Shown in pieces: positions 1 to 13,509 of a stretch of DNA of 64,000 bases; position 1 is the first letter of the stretch, and every line of letters starts with the position of its first letter. The position numbers and the translations under genes were made by a program. Source of the stretch: Luteimonas sp. J29 (GTDB taxonomy: Bacteria; Pseudomonadota; Gammaproteobacteria; Xanthomonadales; Xanthomonadaceae); NCBI RefSeq assembly GCF_000472505.1, contig NZ_KI421429.1, positions 39,088 to 103,087 on the forward strand, in the 5' to 3' direction. Below the pieces are notes generated by a model. The model did not search any database. It saw only the letters and a program-made list of their open reading frames with translations, and had not been told where the DNA came from.

Positions 1-61
1 CATCCGGGATCGGAGCGCCGGGGCGGTTGGAGCGACTTCCGGGCCACCCGGCGCCGCGGGG

Positions 62-92
62 TCCCGGATGCGCTTCGCTTATCCGGGCTACG
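62..92. repeat. REP-like imperfect palindrome downstream of clpB
   Basis: Arms CCCGGAT (63-69) and ATCCGGG (81-87) flank an inner GCG-CTT-CGC hairpin. It resembles the CCGGATAAGCG-type REP elements common in gammaproteobacteria. It lies just past the clpB stop and could fold in the clpB 3' end. There is no T-tract, so I do not call it a terminator. Nothing else is seen in 1-142. Confidence 0.5.
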
Positions 93-142
93 GGCTTTGG
101 CTGCCGGCCTTGCGTGGGTCGTGGCGTGGGCGCCGCGCGGGC

Positions 143-2728
<2,586 letters not shown>

Positions 2729-2821
2729 GGGGATTTCCTCGGAAACGGTGTGGCCGGCAAGGCCGGCGATGCTCTCCAGATGCGGTCGTCGCCGTCTGGA
2801 AACAAGCCTCGGGGCGAAGCG

Positions 2822-3060
2822 CCTCCCTCCCCCGCTCGCGGGGAGGGTTGGGGTGGGGGCACGCCAGGCAGCAGAGCGACCTGAAGCCGCCCCCCTCCCG
2901 GCCTCCCCCGCAAGCGGGGGGAGGAGCACGACAGACGCGCCCGTCGCATCACCCCCGCGAGAAACCAGCCCCCTCCCCCGCTTGCGGGGGAGGGTCGGGG
3001 TGGGGGCACGCCAGGCAGCAAAGTCCCTGAAGCCGTCCCCTCCCCGCAAGCGGGGAGAGG
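2822..3060. repeat. Cluster of four GC-rich palindromes between clpB and the DUF4166 gene
   Basis: Copies lie at about 2825-2860, 2889-2926, 2969-3007 and 3036-3060, in alternating orientation. Arms are CCTCCCCCGC / GCGGGGGAGG, and one side carries a tail such as TTGGGGTGGGGGC. The spacers after copies 1 and 3 share CACGCCAGGCAGCA and CTGAAGCCG, so the array grew by duplication of a two-palindrome module. The cluster fills most of the 394-bp gap and no gene is supported here. Confidence 0.9.
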
Positions 3061-3122
3061 TGCAGTGAAGCGCATCGCCTCGCCCGGAACGCGCGCGGAG
3101 ATCGCAAAGCGACTTCCGCCGC

Positions 3123-3653
3123 CTATGCCGGCTCCAGCCACCCCCAATACCGGATCACCCGCCCGGCCGCCGGCAGCACCGCCTCCACCTCGAAGCGGTA
3201 GCGCCCGTCCTGTTCGTACTCGCGGCAGCGCACGCCGTCGAACATCGAGGCCGGCAGCGGCAGCAGCCCGAACAGCCGCGCCCCCGACACCGTCCACCAG
3301 ACCACGCCATCGTTGGCATGCAGCTCGATGCGCAGCGACACCGGCCCCAGCCGCTCGCGCAGCCGGCCGCCGCGCAGGCGCAGGGTCGATGTCATCCGCG
3401 CTTCCCCGAACCGGCGCCGCCACGTCTCGCGCGCGGGTTCGCATTCGAACTCGACCACGGTCGCCACGTCCTGACCCGCCGGCGGCAGGCCGGCCAGCCA
3501 GGCGCACAGGCGCGCGAGCGGATTGCGGCCGCGCTCGATCGTCGCCTGGCCGGCGTAGCGGACCAGGCCGCGGCTGGAGTGGAGCTGGCGCAGGCTGTCG
3601 GGCAGCCGGAAGAAGGCGGCCCCGAGCACCTGCTGGAACAGGGACGGCTGCAT
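3123..3653 (-). CDS. DUF4166 family protein
   Basis: A 176-aa protein without signal peptide or membrane segment that resembles the DUF4166 family by its overall pattern: [12 protein letters not shown] near the N-terminus, an arginine-rich middle, and a C-terminal [25 protein letters not shown]-like tail broken here by a short Gly/Arg stretch. The biochemical role of DUF4166 is unknown to me. The ATG at 3653 is preferred over a TTG at 3680 because GAGG lies six bases upstream of it. It is 78 bp downstream of the permease gene on the same strand, so the two may be co-transcribed. Family assignment rests on pattern recall. Confidence 0.7.
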   Translation of the reverse strand: MQPSLFQQVLGAAFFRLPDSLRQLHSSRGLVRYAGQATIERGRNPLARLCAWLAGLPPAGQDVATVVEFECEPARETWRRRFGEARMTSTLRLRGGRLRERLGPVSLRIELHANDGVVWWTVSGARLFGLLPLPASMFDGVRCREYEQDGRYRFEVEAVLPAAGRVIRYWGWLEPA

Positions 3654-3731
3654 GCCAGGCCTCGTGTCGCGAGGCGGCAAGCATAGCCCCCGTCCCGCAC
3701 CCCGGGTCCGTGCCGGAGGTCGCGTTCCTGC

Positions 3732-5336
3732 CTAGCCCGTCGCCACCGCGACCCGCCCGCGCTGCAGGGACAGCAGGCCGAGCAGCACGGCCAGCGCCGC
3801 GTAGCCGCCGGCGAACTGCCAGGCGATCACCGCCCGCAGGCCGTCCAGCGCCCACGGCAGGTACACCCCGCCGCGCGGATCCACCGAATGCACCACGCCC
3901 ACCAGCGACAGCCCCGCGCACAGCAGCAGCACCCCGGCCGCGGCGCGCAGGCGGCCCTCGACCATCGCCACCAGTGCGGTGGCCCACAGCATCGCGGTGA
4001 TGATGAAGCCGTTGCCCAGCGTCACCAGCACCGCCAGTTCGGGCAGTCCGTGCGCGCCGGTCTGCGCGTACAGCTCGGCGAAGTGGCCCGGCGAGATCCA
4101 GTCCGGATTGCCGAGCTTGATCCCGAGCAGGTAGGCCAGCGAGGGCAGGAACGCCAGCACCACCGCCGGCGCATGGCGCGCAGGCGTGGCCTCGAACGCC
4201 TGCACGGTGATGCCGATTCCCACGTACGCGATGATCGGCGCCAGCACCGCCAGCGGCAGCCACTGCACCAGGCCGGCGACCACGCCCAGCATGCCGCCGA
4301 TGCCGACGAACAGGCCGGTCAGCAGGGTGTAGCCGCTGCGCGCGCCCATCTGCTTGTAGGCCGGCTGGCCGATGTAGGGCGTGGTCTGGGCGACGCCGCC
4401 GCACAGGCCGGCGACCAGGGTCGAGAGCGCCTCGACCAGCAGCACGTCGCGGGTGCGGTAGTCGTCGCCCGCCGCGCGCGCGCTTTCGCTGACGTTGATC
4501 CCGCCCACCACCATCAGCAGCCCGAACGGCAGCAGCAGCGGCAGGTAGGGCACGGTGGCCGGCAGGCCGTCGATGAAGCCCAGGCCCGGCAGCGGCAGCT
4601 GCGGCGACAGTCGCACCGGCTCGGGCAGGGCGAAGCCGGGCACGCCGAGTCCGGCCAGCCCGAGCCCGTAGTACAGCGCGGTGCCGACCAGGAACGCGAG
4701 CAGCACGCCCGGGATCCGCACCGGCAGCGATCCGCGCGCGACCAGTACGTACAGCAGCAGGCCGAACGTGACCATCCCGACCACCGGATTGCGCAGCAGT
4801 TCGACCAGCGGCAGGAACCCCAGCAGGGTCAGCGCCGCGCCACCGATCGACCCGAGCAGCGCCGCGCGCGGCAGCACCCGCGTGATCCAGTCGCCGGCGA
4901 ACGACAGCACCGTCTTGAGCACGCCCATCACCACCAGCGAGGCCATGCCCACCTGCCAGGTGGCGATGCCCGCCGCCCCGGCGTCCATGCCCTCGGCGCG
5001 GAACGCGAGGAAGGCCGGCCCGAGCACCAGCAGGGCCATGCCGATGCTGGTCGGCGCGTCCAGGCCCAGCGGCATCGCGGTGACATCGTCGCGGCCGGTG
5101 CGCGCGGCCAGCCGTCGTGCCATGACGGTGTAGGCGAGGTTGCCCAGCAGGACGCCGAGCGCGGTGCCCGGGAACATGCGGCCGAACACGATCTCCGCGG
5201 GCACGCCGAAGATGCCCACGAGGGCCATGGCGATGAAGCCGAGGATCGAAAGGTTGTCGACGACGAGGCCGAAGAAGCCGTTGAGGTCGCCGGCGACGAA
5301 CCAGCGCGGCGGGGTGCGGGAGGGAGTCGGGGTCAT
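3732..5336 (-). CDS. NCS2/AzgA-like inner-membrane permease
   Basis: A 534-aa polytopic membrane protein with at least ten hydrophobic helices, starting with NLSILGFIAMALVGIFGV. The stretch NVSESARAAGDD followed by GVAQTTPYIGQPAYKQMGAR resembles the substrate-site region of NCS2 transporters of the AzgA branch, which import purines or pyrimidines by proton symport. The residues differ from characterised AzgA proteins, so the substrate cannot be given. The ATG at 5336 is the first start of the frame. No purine metabolism genes are nearby. The upstream gap is filled with palindromic repeats, so its promoter must lie in or beyond them. Confidence 0.75.
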   Translation of the reverse strand: MTPTPSRTPPRWFVAGDLNGFFGLVVDNLSILGFIAMALVGIFGVPAEIVFGRMFPGTALGVLLGNLAYTVMARRLAARTGRDDVTAMPLGLDAPTSIGMALLVLGPAFLAFRAEGMDAGAAGIATWQVGMASLVVMGVLKTVLSFAGDWITRVLPRAALLGSIGGAALTLLGFLPLVELLRNPVVGMVTFGLLLYVLVARGSLPVRIPGVLLAFLVGTALYYGLGLAGLGVPGFALPEPVRLSPQLPLPGLGFIDGLPATVPYLPLLLPFGLLMVVGGINVSESARAAGDDYRTRDVLLVEALSTLVAGLCGGVAQTTPYIGQPAYKQMGARSGYTLLTGLFVGIGGMLGVVAGLVQWLPLAVLAPIIAYVGIGITVQAFEATPARHAPAVVLAFLPSLAYLLGIKLGNPDWISPGHFAELYAQTGAHGLPELAVLVTLGNGFIITAMLWATALVAMVEGRLRAAAGVLLLCAGLSLVGVVHSVDPRGGVYLPWALDGLRAVIAWQFAGGYAALAVLLGLLSLQRGRVAVATG

Positions 5337-5419
5337 GCGATGTGGATCCTCGGGGTGTCCGGCTCAGGTCGAAACGCGAAAGCGCGCGGGAGGGTGCATG
5401 GTCCTCGCCCTACCCGCTG

Positions 5420-5780
5420 CCCCTCCCCCCGCCTGCGGGGGAAGGCCGGGAGGGGGGGGCAACGCCCGGATCGCATCGCTGACCGGCTGCCCCCACCCAA
5501 CCCTCCCCCGCACGCGGGGGAGGGAGCGCCAGGATCGGCAGATGGCGCCGGAAGGCGACAACCCTCCCCCGCACGCGGGGGAGGGAGTGACGCGTGGAAT
5601 GGAGGGACGTGCACGCGGGGGAGGGAGTGATGCGTGGCGTGGAAGGGCTTGCACGGTTCCTGCGCCGCGTTCGGCCCCTCCCCCCGCTTGCGGGGGGAGG
5701 CTGGGAGGGGGGGCAACGCCCGGATCGCATCGCTGGCTGGTTGCCCCCACCCCAACCCTCCCCCGCACGCGGGGAGGGAG
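5420..5780. repeat. Palindrome array between the permease and a TonB receptor
   Basis: Copies lie at about 5420-5460, 5490-5526, 5561-5588, 5611-5629 (truncated), 5675-5713 and 5742-5780. The first two and last two form modules of two palindromes in inverted orientation around a spacer. The spacers 5461-5489 and 5714-5741 share the run AACGCCCGGATCGCATCGCT, showing a recent module duplication. The rest of the 467-bp gap holds nothing else that I recognise. Confidence 0.9.
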
Positions 5781-5803
5781 TCGGCCCTGCATACCGCCAC
5801 GTC

Positions 5804-8074
<2,271 letters not shown>

Positions 8075-8135
8075 CGTGCGGGCACCTGCTGGCTGGGGGG
8101 ACGGGTGGAGGCCGGCGCGAACCGGCCCGCCGGGA

Positions 8136-8597
8136 TCAGAACGCAACGACGACCGGCTGGCGCGACCACAGCACCGACTGGTGCCCGTGCGCCTGCTTCC
8201 AGGCCAGCCGGATCGCCTCGATGTCGGCGCTGCGTGCGGGGGTGTCCTCGTGCAGGATCACCAGCACCTTCGACTGCAGCCGTTCGGGTTCGGCACGGCC
8301 GCGGAACAGCCACTGGCCGTAGGCATCGAGCACGGTCAGGCCATCGGGGAAGCGCGGGGTCACCTCGCGATCCAGGAACTCGCGCCACTGGGCCTCGCCG
8401 ATCGGGGCCACCGAGGGGTCGATGTTGGCCTTGCCGACGCCGAAATAGAGTTCGCTGCGCACCCAGCCGGAGGCGAGCGCCGGCCGGGCGGCATCCCCTT
8501 CGAGGCTGGATCCGACCGGAGCCGCCGGCCCGGCCGCAGGCGCGGTCGCGCAGCCGACGAGCAGCGCACAGAGCAGCAGGGGCAGGACGGCACGCAT
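8136..8597 (-). CDS. DUF3574 lipoprotein
   Basis: A 153-aa predicted lipoprotein. The start at 8597 gives MRAVLPLLLCALLVGC with the acylated Cys at residue 16 (lipobox LVGC). The mature part contains SELYFGVGKANIDP, PRFPDGLTVLDAYGQW and KVLVILHEDTP, the pattern I associate with DUF3574, a family of unknown function often found in proteobacterial periplasmic proteins. The frame is open upstream to 8729, but that extension would bury the lipobox. It is the first gene of a probable two-gene unit with the receptor downstream, divergent from a second receptor. Confidence 0.8.
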   Translation of the reverse strand: MRAVLPLLLCALLVGCATAPAAGPAAPVGSSLEGDAARPALASGWVRSELYFGVGKANIDPSVAPIGEAQWREFLDREVTPRFPDGLTVLDAYGQWLFRGRAEPERLQSKVLVILHEDTPARSADIEAIRLAWKQAHGHQSVLWSRQPVVVAF

Positions 8598-8736
8598 GGG
8601 ACGAGGGCTGGACGGCGGCGGCACAGCGTGGCCAGTGCGGCTCCGGGCGGGCAAATAACGTTCGGTCATGTGTGGATTCGGATTGGCGATTGCGGCGGCG
8701 GGCCGGCGCCCTGCCTGCCTGAATAACATATCCCTT

Positions 8737-8746
8737 CATCCGGATG
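8737..8746. promoter_or_regulatory. Palindrome CATCCGGATG in the divergent receptor promoter region
   Basis: A perfect 10-bp palindrome sits about 47 bp before the start of the plus-strand receptor, with looser outer symmetry (ATCCC on the left, AGGGA on the right, within 8728-8757). It is a candidate operator for the divergent receptor genes. No regulator gene is adjacent, and short GC palindromes arise by chance in this genome. Confidence 0.25.
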
Positions 8747-8792
8747 GATAGGGAGATTCTCCGGTCCCACCCCGTTTTCCGGAGCACCCCGC

Positions 8793-11213
8793 ATGTCCGC
8801 CCGCCCCCGCCTCCCGCTCGTGGCCGCCATCGGCCTCGCCCTGTCCGCCCCCGCCCTGGCCCAGGACGCGGTGACCACCCTCGACCAGGTGATCGTCACC
8901 GGCACGCGTGCCAGCGACCGCACCGCGCTCGAGTCCACCTCGCCGATCGACGTCCTCACCGCCGACGACCTGCGCCGCGCCGGCGCTGTCAACGGCGAGC
9001 TCGGCAGCGCCCTGCAGGCCCTGCTGCCCTCGTTCAACTTCCCGCGCCAGTCCAACTCGGGCGGCGCCGACCACGTGCGCGCCGCGCAGCTGCGCGGCCT
9101 CGCCCCGGACCAGGTGCTGGTACTGGTCAACGGCAAGCGCCGCCACACCTCCGCGCTGGTCAGCACCGGCAGCAAGATCGGCCGCGGCACCACGCCGGTG
9201 GACTTCAACGCGATCCCGGTCTCGGCGATCCGGCGCATCGAGGTGCTGCGCGACGGCGCCGGCGCGCAGTACGGCTCGGACGCGGTGGCCGGCGTGATCA
9301 ACATCATCCTCGACGACGCCGCGGAAGGCGGCGAGTTTGAAGCCGGCTACGGCCTGCACCACACCGACGTCGAACCGATCGGCCGGACGCTCACCGACGG
9401 CCAGTCCGCGCAGCTCAGCGCCAAGGTCGGCACCGCGCTGGGCGGCGACGGCTCCCTGCGCCTGGGCGTGGAATTCAAGCAGCGCTCGGCCACCAACCGC
9501 GCCGGTTTCGACCAGGTCCCGCCCTGGGACCAGACCCCGGCCAACCTCGCCGTGCAGGGCCAGCGCAACTACCACCTGGGCGACGGCGACTCGCGCGACA
9601 TCAACGCCTGGTTCAACGCCGAGGCCGCGCTCGGCGACGACGCCACGTTCTACGCCTTCGGCACCTGGAACCAGCGCGACACCGAGGGCGCCAACTACTT
9701 CCGCTATCCCGACAGCAGCGCCAACTGGCCGGAGGTCTATCCGGACGGCTTCCGCCCGGTGTCGGTGGGCGAGAACCTCGACGCCGCCTTCGTCGCGGGC
9801 GTGCGCGGAACGCTCGGCGGCTGGGACGTGGACGGCAGCGTGAACCACGGCCGCAACGAATTCACCTACCGCCTGCGCGACTCGATCAACAGCTCGCTCG
9901 GCCCGTCCAGCCCGACCCGGTTCAAGACCGGCGACTACGCCTTCTCACAGACCCTGGCCAATCTCGACCTGGTCCGCGGCTTCGACCGTGGCGAGTCCGC
10001 GCACACCCTCGCCGTCGGTGCCGAGTACCGGATCGAGCGTTACGAGACCGGCGCCGGCGACCCGGCCAGCTATGCCGTCGGCCCGTACAGCGACCGCCCG
10101 GCCGGCTCGCAGGCCGGCGGCGGCCTGACCCCACAGGACGAAGCCAACCTCGACCGCGGCGTGGCCAGCGTCTATGCAAGCCTGTCGAGCAGCGTCGGCC
10201 CTCGCCTGACCACCGACCTCGCCCTGCGCTACGAGGACTACGAGGACTTCGGCGGCGAACTCACCGGCAAGCTCGCCGCGCGTTACGAGTTCAGCCCCGC
10301 CTTCGCCCTGCGCGGCGCGGTCTCCAACAACTTCCGCGCGCCGTCGCTGGCCCAGGTCGGCTACGAGTCCACCAGCACCGGCTACAACGCCGCGGGCCAG
10401 ATCGTCGAAGGCCGCCTGCTGTCGGTGAACAACCCGATCGCGCGCGCCCTCGGCGCGACCGACCTCGACCCGGAGAAGTCGGTCAACCTGAGCCTCGGCT
10501 TCACCAGCCGCATCGGCGACCACTTCGACCTGTCGTTCGACGTGTTCCAGATCCGCATCGACGACCGCATCGCGCTGTCGGAGTCCATCACCGGCGACGC
10601 GCTGACGCAGTTCGTCGACGACAACTTCGACGTCGCCCGGATCCAGAGCGCACAGTTCTTCGTCAACGCCGCCGACACCCGCACCCGCGGCGCGGAACTG
10701 GTCGCCAACTGGCGCCAGGAGGTCGCCGGCGGCCGGCTGCTGGTCACCGGCGCGTGGAGCTACGCGAAGACCGAGCTGGAGAACATCGTCGCCACGCCGG
10801 CCCAGCTGACCACGCTCGACCCGGGCTACATCCTGTTCGGCATCGAGGAAAGCAACACCATCACCGACGCCGCGCCGCGTACCCGCGCCCAGCTCGGCGC
10901 CAACTGGAACAACGACCGCTGGAACCTGCTCGCGCGCCTGCAGCGCCACGGCAGCGCCAAGCGCGTGTTCAACTTCGGCGGCGGCTTCGAGCCCGAGCAG
11001 GTGTACGGCGCCGAGTTCCAGCTCGACGCCGAGGTCGAGTACCGGTTCAACCGCCACTGGACCCTGGCCCTGGGCGGGCAGAACCTGACCGACGCGTATC
11101 CCGACCTCTCCAACGAGGACATCTACTACTTCGGCAACCTGCCCTACGACGTGCTCTCGCCGATCGGCAGCAACGGCGCGTACTACTACACCCGCCTGCG
11201 CTACAGCTTCTGA
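8793..11213 (+). CDS. TonB-dependent outer-membrane receptor
   Basis: An 806-aa receptor with a clear signal peptide (LPLVAAIGLALSAPALAQ, cleavage near residue 24) followed by a TonB-box-like QVIVTGTR. The plug contains LRGLAPDQVLVLVNGKRRH and RIEVLRDGAGAQYGSDAVAGVINI, typical of receptors with a strongly conserved plug; the barrel ends in YYYTRLRYSF. It is unrelated in detail to the receptor at 5804-8074, so this is not a recent duplication. It is divergent from the DUF3574 gene across 195 bp and convergent with pgeF. The ligand is not predictable from sequence alone. Confidence 0.94.
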   Translation: MSARPRLPLVAAIGLALSAPALAQDAVTTLDQVIVTGTRASDRTALESTSPIDVLTADDLRRAGAVNGELGSALQALLPSFNFPRQSNSGGADHVRAAQLRGLAPDQVLVLVNGKRRHTSALVSTGSKIGRGTTPVDFNAIPVSAIRRIEVLRDGAGAQYGSDAVAGVINIILDDAAEGGEFEAGYGLHHTDVEPIGRTLTDGQSAQLSAKVGTALGGDGSLRLGVEFKQRSATNRAGFDQVPPWDQTPANLAVQGQRNYHLGDGDSRDINAWFNAEAALGDDATFYAFGTWNQRDTEGANYFRYPDSSANWPEVYPDGFRPVSVGENLDAAFVAGVRGTLGGWDVDGSVNHGRNEFTYRLRDSINSSLGPSSPTRFKTGDYAFSQTLANLDLVRGFDRGESAHTLAVGAEYRIERYETGAGDPASYAVGPYSDRPAGSQAGGGLTPQDEANLDRGVASVYASLSSSVGPRLTTDLALRYEDYEDFGGELTGKLAARYEFSPAFALRGAVSNNFRAPSLAQVGYESTSTGYNAAGQIVEGRLLSVNNPIARALGATDLDPEKSVNLSLGFTSRIGDHFDLSFDVFQIRIDDRIALSESITGDALTQFVDDNFDVARIQSAQFFVNAADTRTRGAELVANWRQEVAGGRLLVTGAWSYAKTELENIVATPAQLTTLDPGYILFGIEESNTITDAAPRTRAQLGANWNNDRWNLLARLQRHGSAKRVFNFGGGFEPEQVYGAEFQLDAEVEYRFNRHWTLALGGQNLTDAYPDLSNEDIYYFGNLPYDVLSPIGSNGAYYYTRLRYSF

Positions 11214-11228
11214 GCGCGCATCGCGCGC

Positions 11229-11252
11229 CCGGGGGCGTCAGCGCGCCCCCGG
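11229..11252. terminator. Hairpin at the convergent ends of the receptor gene and pgeF
   Basis: A perfect 9-bp stem (11229-11237 with 11244-11252) encloses a 6-base loop that contains the pgeF stop codon (11238-11240). A second hairpin, GCGCGC-ATC-GCGCGC, lies at 11214-11228. There is no U-tract on either strand, so this is a GC-rich 3'-end structure rather than a classical intrinsic terminator. Confidence 0.5.
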
Positions 11253-12428
11253 ATCGATCCACGCGATCGTGGCGATGCGTCCGCTGCGGCGGTCGCGGCG
11301 GTGGGAGAAGAAGCGCCCGGGGTCGGAGATCGTGCACAGCTCGCCGCCGTGCACCGCCTGCGGCGCCATGCCCGCGGCGGCCAGGCGCCGGCGTGCGAGC
11401 GCCGGCAGGTCCACCCGCCAGTGGCCCTCGCGGGTCGGGACGAAGGCGGCCCGGGCATCCGGGTCGGGCGCGGTGAAGGCGTCGAAGACGTCGCGCCCCA
11501 CCTCGTAGCGCGCGGGCCCGGCGCAGGGGCCGATCCAGGCCAGCAGCTCGCGCGGCGCCGTGTGCATGGCCGCGAGCGTGGCTTCGAGCACGCCATTGGC
11601 CAGGCCCTGCCAGCCGGCGTGGGCGATGGCGACTTCGGTCCCGTCGCGGGCCGCGAACACCACCGGCAGGCAGTCGGCGGTGAGGATGGCCAGGACCACG
11701 CCGGGCGTCGAGGTGACGGCCGCGTCGGCCTCGGGTTCTTCGGCGCAGCCGGCCGTCGACTGCGCCGCGGCCTTGGCGTCACCTGCGCTGTCGGCTCCCG
11801 GTTCCCCGGGGTGCGGGGTGTTGCCCCCACCCCAGCCCTCCCCCGCAGGCGGGGGAGGGAGCCGGTCGCTGGCCGCGGGGGACGACCGCACTTCGCCGCC
11901 ACCGCCGCGTCCACCTCCGCCTGGTCGACCTCCGCCCGATCCACCTCCGCCCGATCCACCTCCGCCCGGTCCACCTCCGCCCGGCCCACCTCCGCCCGGT
12001 CCAACGCCGCCCGGTCCACTCCCGTCCGGTCCACCCCGGCCTGGTCCACCCCCTCCCCCGCTTGCGGGGGAGGGCTGGGGTGGGGGCCCGCTCCGCAGCC
12101 ACGCGACCCCAGTCCGCTCCCCTCCCGACCGCTCCCCGCCCTCCGGGGGAAACGGCAAGCCGGGCCCGGGCGGCGGCCCCGTGAACCGCACCACCCGCGT
12201 CCCGTGCACCTGCCGCAGCCAGTGCGGCGCCGACGGCAACCCGAAGCGCCGCACCAGTTCGGCCCGGTTGCGCGCGACCTCCGCCGGGTCGTCGCCCCCG
12301 GGGCCGCGGGCATTGCCCAGGTTGAAGCTGTCGAACGGCGGCGCCGAGGCCCCCGCGCCGTAACGCAGCGTGGTGAACGCCCGCACCGCGGGCGGGAACG
12401 GCGCCGTCGGCTGGACCCGGTCGCTCAC
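11238..12428 (-). CDS. pgeF: Peptidoglycan editing factor PgeF (YfiH family) with a repeat-derived insertion
   Basis: PgeF enzymes (DUF152, multicopper-oxidase fold) remove mis-incorporated residues such as L-Ser from UDP-MurNAc-linked precursors in E. coli. Here the family landmarks are intact: QVHGTRVV (75-80), [11 protein letters not shown] and HAGWQGL, with the Zn-type His/Cys set. The protein is 396 aa against roughly 245 for the family. Residues about 85-231 (bases 11736-12176) are an in-frame insertion made of two GC-rich palindromes around a Gly/Ser/Pro repeat. The GTG start at 12428 overlaps the rluD stop by 4 nt (GTGA), so the two are translationally coupled. The catalytic motifs on both sides suggest the protein is still functional. 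Confidence 0.93.
   Translation of the reverse strand: MSDRVQPTAPFPPAVRAFTTLRYGAGASAPPFDSFNLGNARGPGGDDPAEVARNRAELVRRFGLPSAPHWLRQVHGTRVVRFTGPPPGPGLPFPPEGGERSGGERTGVAWLRSGPPPQPSPASGGGGGPGRGGPDGSGPGGVGPGGGGPGGGGPGGGGSGGGGSGGGRPGGGGRGGGGEVRSSPAASDRLPPPPAGEGWGGGNTPHPGEPGADSAGDAKAAAQSTAGCAEEPEADAAVTSTPGVVLAILTADCLPVVFAARDGTEVAIAHAGWQGLANGVLEATLAAMHTAPRELLAWIGPCAGPARYEVGRDVFDAFTAPDPDARAAFVPTREGHWRVDLPALARRRLAAAGMAPQAVHGGELCTISDPGRFFSHRRDRRSGRIATIAWIDPGAR
11736..12176. repeat. Palindrome module plus 15-bp minisatellite inserted in pgeF
   Basis: Palindromes at 11823-11862 and 12049-12089 lie in inverted orientation, as in the intergenic modules. Between them (about 11910-12048) lie some nine 15-nt units of the form GATCCACCTCCGCCC, which translate on the pgeF strand as GGGGS or GGGGP. 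The length, 441 nt, is a multiple of three. The boundaries are set from where PgeF family sequence stops (FTG, residue 84) and resumes (PEADAAV, residue 232) and are uncertain by a few codons. Confidence 0.85.
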
Positions 12429-13423
12429 CACCGCCGCGCGCGCTCGGCCTCGGCGTGCACCGCCGCGTCCTCGCGCAGGGTCGCCATCAGCGCCAGCATG
12501 TCGTCGGGTACCGGCGCGCTGCAGCGCACCGGCTCGCCCGTGGCCGGATGCGCGAACTCGAGCGTCTCGGCATGCAGCGCCTGGCGCTGGAACCCGCGCA
12601 GCGCCGCCACCAGCGCGTCGGTGGCGCCCCTGGGAAGCTTCAGCGGGCCGCCGTAGAGCGGATCGCCGACGATCGGATGCCGGATGTGCGCCATGTGCAC
12701 GCGGATCTGGTGCGTGCGCCCGGTCTCGAGCCGGCACTCGAGCGCGGTGTGGGCGCGGAAGCGTTCGCGCAGGCGGTAGTGGGTCACCGCCTCGCGCCCG
12801 TCCTCGCGCACCGCCATCCGGATCCGGTCGCGCGGATGGCGGTCGATCGGCGCATCGACGGTGCCGCCCGAGACCAGCGCGCCCACCACCACCGCCAGGT
12901 ACTGCCGGTGCACGCCGCGCGCCGACAGCTGGTCGACCAGCGCGGCCTGCGCCTGCAGCGTGCGCGCCACCACCATCACCCCGGAGGTGTCCTTGTCGAG
13001 GCGGTGGACCACCCCGGCGCGCGGCAGCGCCGCCAGCGAGGGGTCGCGGTGCAGCAGCGCGTTGACCAGGGTGCCGTCGGCATTGCCCGCGCCCGGATGC
13101 ACCACCAGCCCCGCGGGCTTGTCCACCACCAGCACGTGCTCGTCCTCGAACAGGATCCGCAGCGGGATGTCCTGCGGCACGGCCGTGGTCTCCACCTGCC
13201 GGCGCGCGGCCAGGCGCACCACTTCGCCGCCGCGCACCGGATCGCGCGGCCGCGCCTGGCGGCCGTCGAGCAGCGCGTCGCCGTCGCGGATCCAGGCCGC
13301 CAGGCGCGAGCGCGAGAACTCGGGGAACAGCTCGGCCAGGACCGCGTCGAACCGGCGCCCGGCGGCGGATTCGGGCACGCGGGCTTCGCGGAGGTCGACG
13401 GCATCGGGACTGGACTGGGGCAT
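12425..13423 (-). CDS. rluD: 23S rRNA pseudouridine synthase RluD
   Basis: A 332-aa cytosolic enzyme that makes pseudouridines in helix 69 of 23S rRNA (1911/1915/1917 in E. coli). It has an N-terminal S4 RNA-binding domain ([19 protein letters not shown], about 37-55) and the RluA/RluD catalytic domain with motif HRLDKDTSG, whose Asp143 corresponds to E. coli Asp139. [12 protein letters not shown] and DPLYGG follow. It starts 86 bp from divergent bamD, the neighbourhood usual in gammaproteobacteria, and overlaps pgeF by 4 nt. Confidence 0.97.
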   Translation of the reverse strand: MPQSSPDAVDLREARVPESAAGRRFDAVLAELFPEFSRSRLAAWIRDGDALLDGRQARPRDPVRGGEVVRLAARRQVETTAVPQDIPLRILFEDEHVLVVDKPAGLVVHPGAGNADGTLVNALLHRDPSLAALPRAGVVHRLDKDTSGVMVVARTLQAQAALVDQLSARGVHRQYLAVVVGALVSGGTVDAPIDRHPRDRIRMAVREDGREAVTHYRLRERFRAHTALECRLETGRTHQIRVHMAHIRHPIVGDPLYGGPLKLPRGATDALVAALRGFQRQALHAETLEFAHPATGEPVRCSAPVPDDMLALMATLREDAAVHAEAERARRW

Positions 13424-13471
13424 GGACGGCTGCGATTCAGGCCCCCGGCCCGGGCGGCGGGGGCGGACTGC

Positions 13472-13477
13472 TATTAT
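13472..13477 (+). promoter_or_regulatory. Candidate -10 element (TATTAT) for bamD
   Basis: TATTAT is an isolated AT-rich hexamer in the 86-bp rluD-bamD gap, 33 bp before the bamD ATG. The -35 position is GC-rich and shows no match, so the promoter call depends on the -10 alone. Confidence 0.4.
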
Positions 13478-13509
13478 CCGCGCTTCGTGCCCAGCCTGCC
13501 CCGGTGCCC

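Noticed and set aside
2822-3060. Small proteins with [12 protein letters not shown]- or [13 protein letters not shown]-type peptides at palindrome sites
   Set aside because: They are translations of the palindrome itself in any open frame, without ribosome sites. Only the pgeF case is in frame with a real gene.
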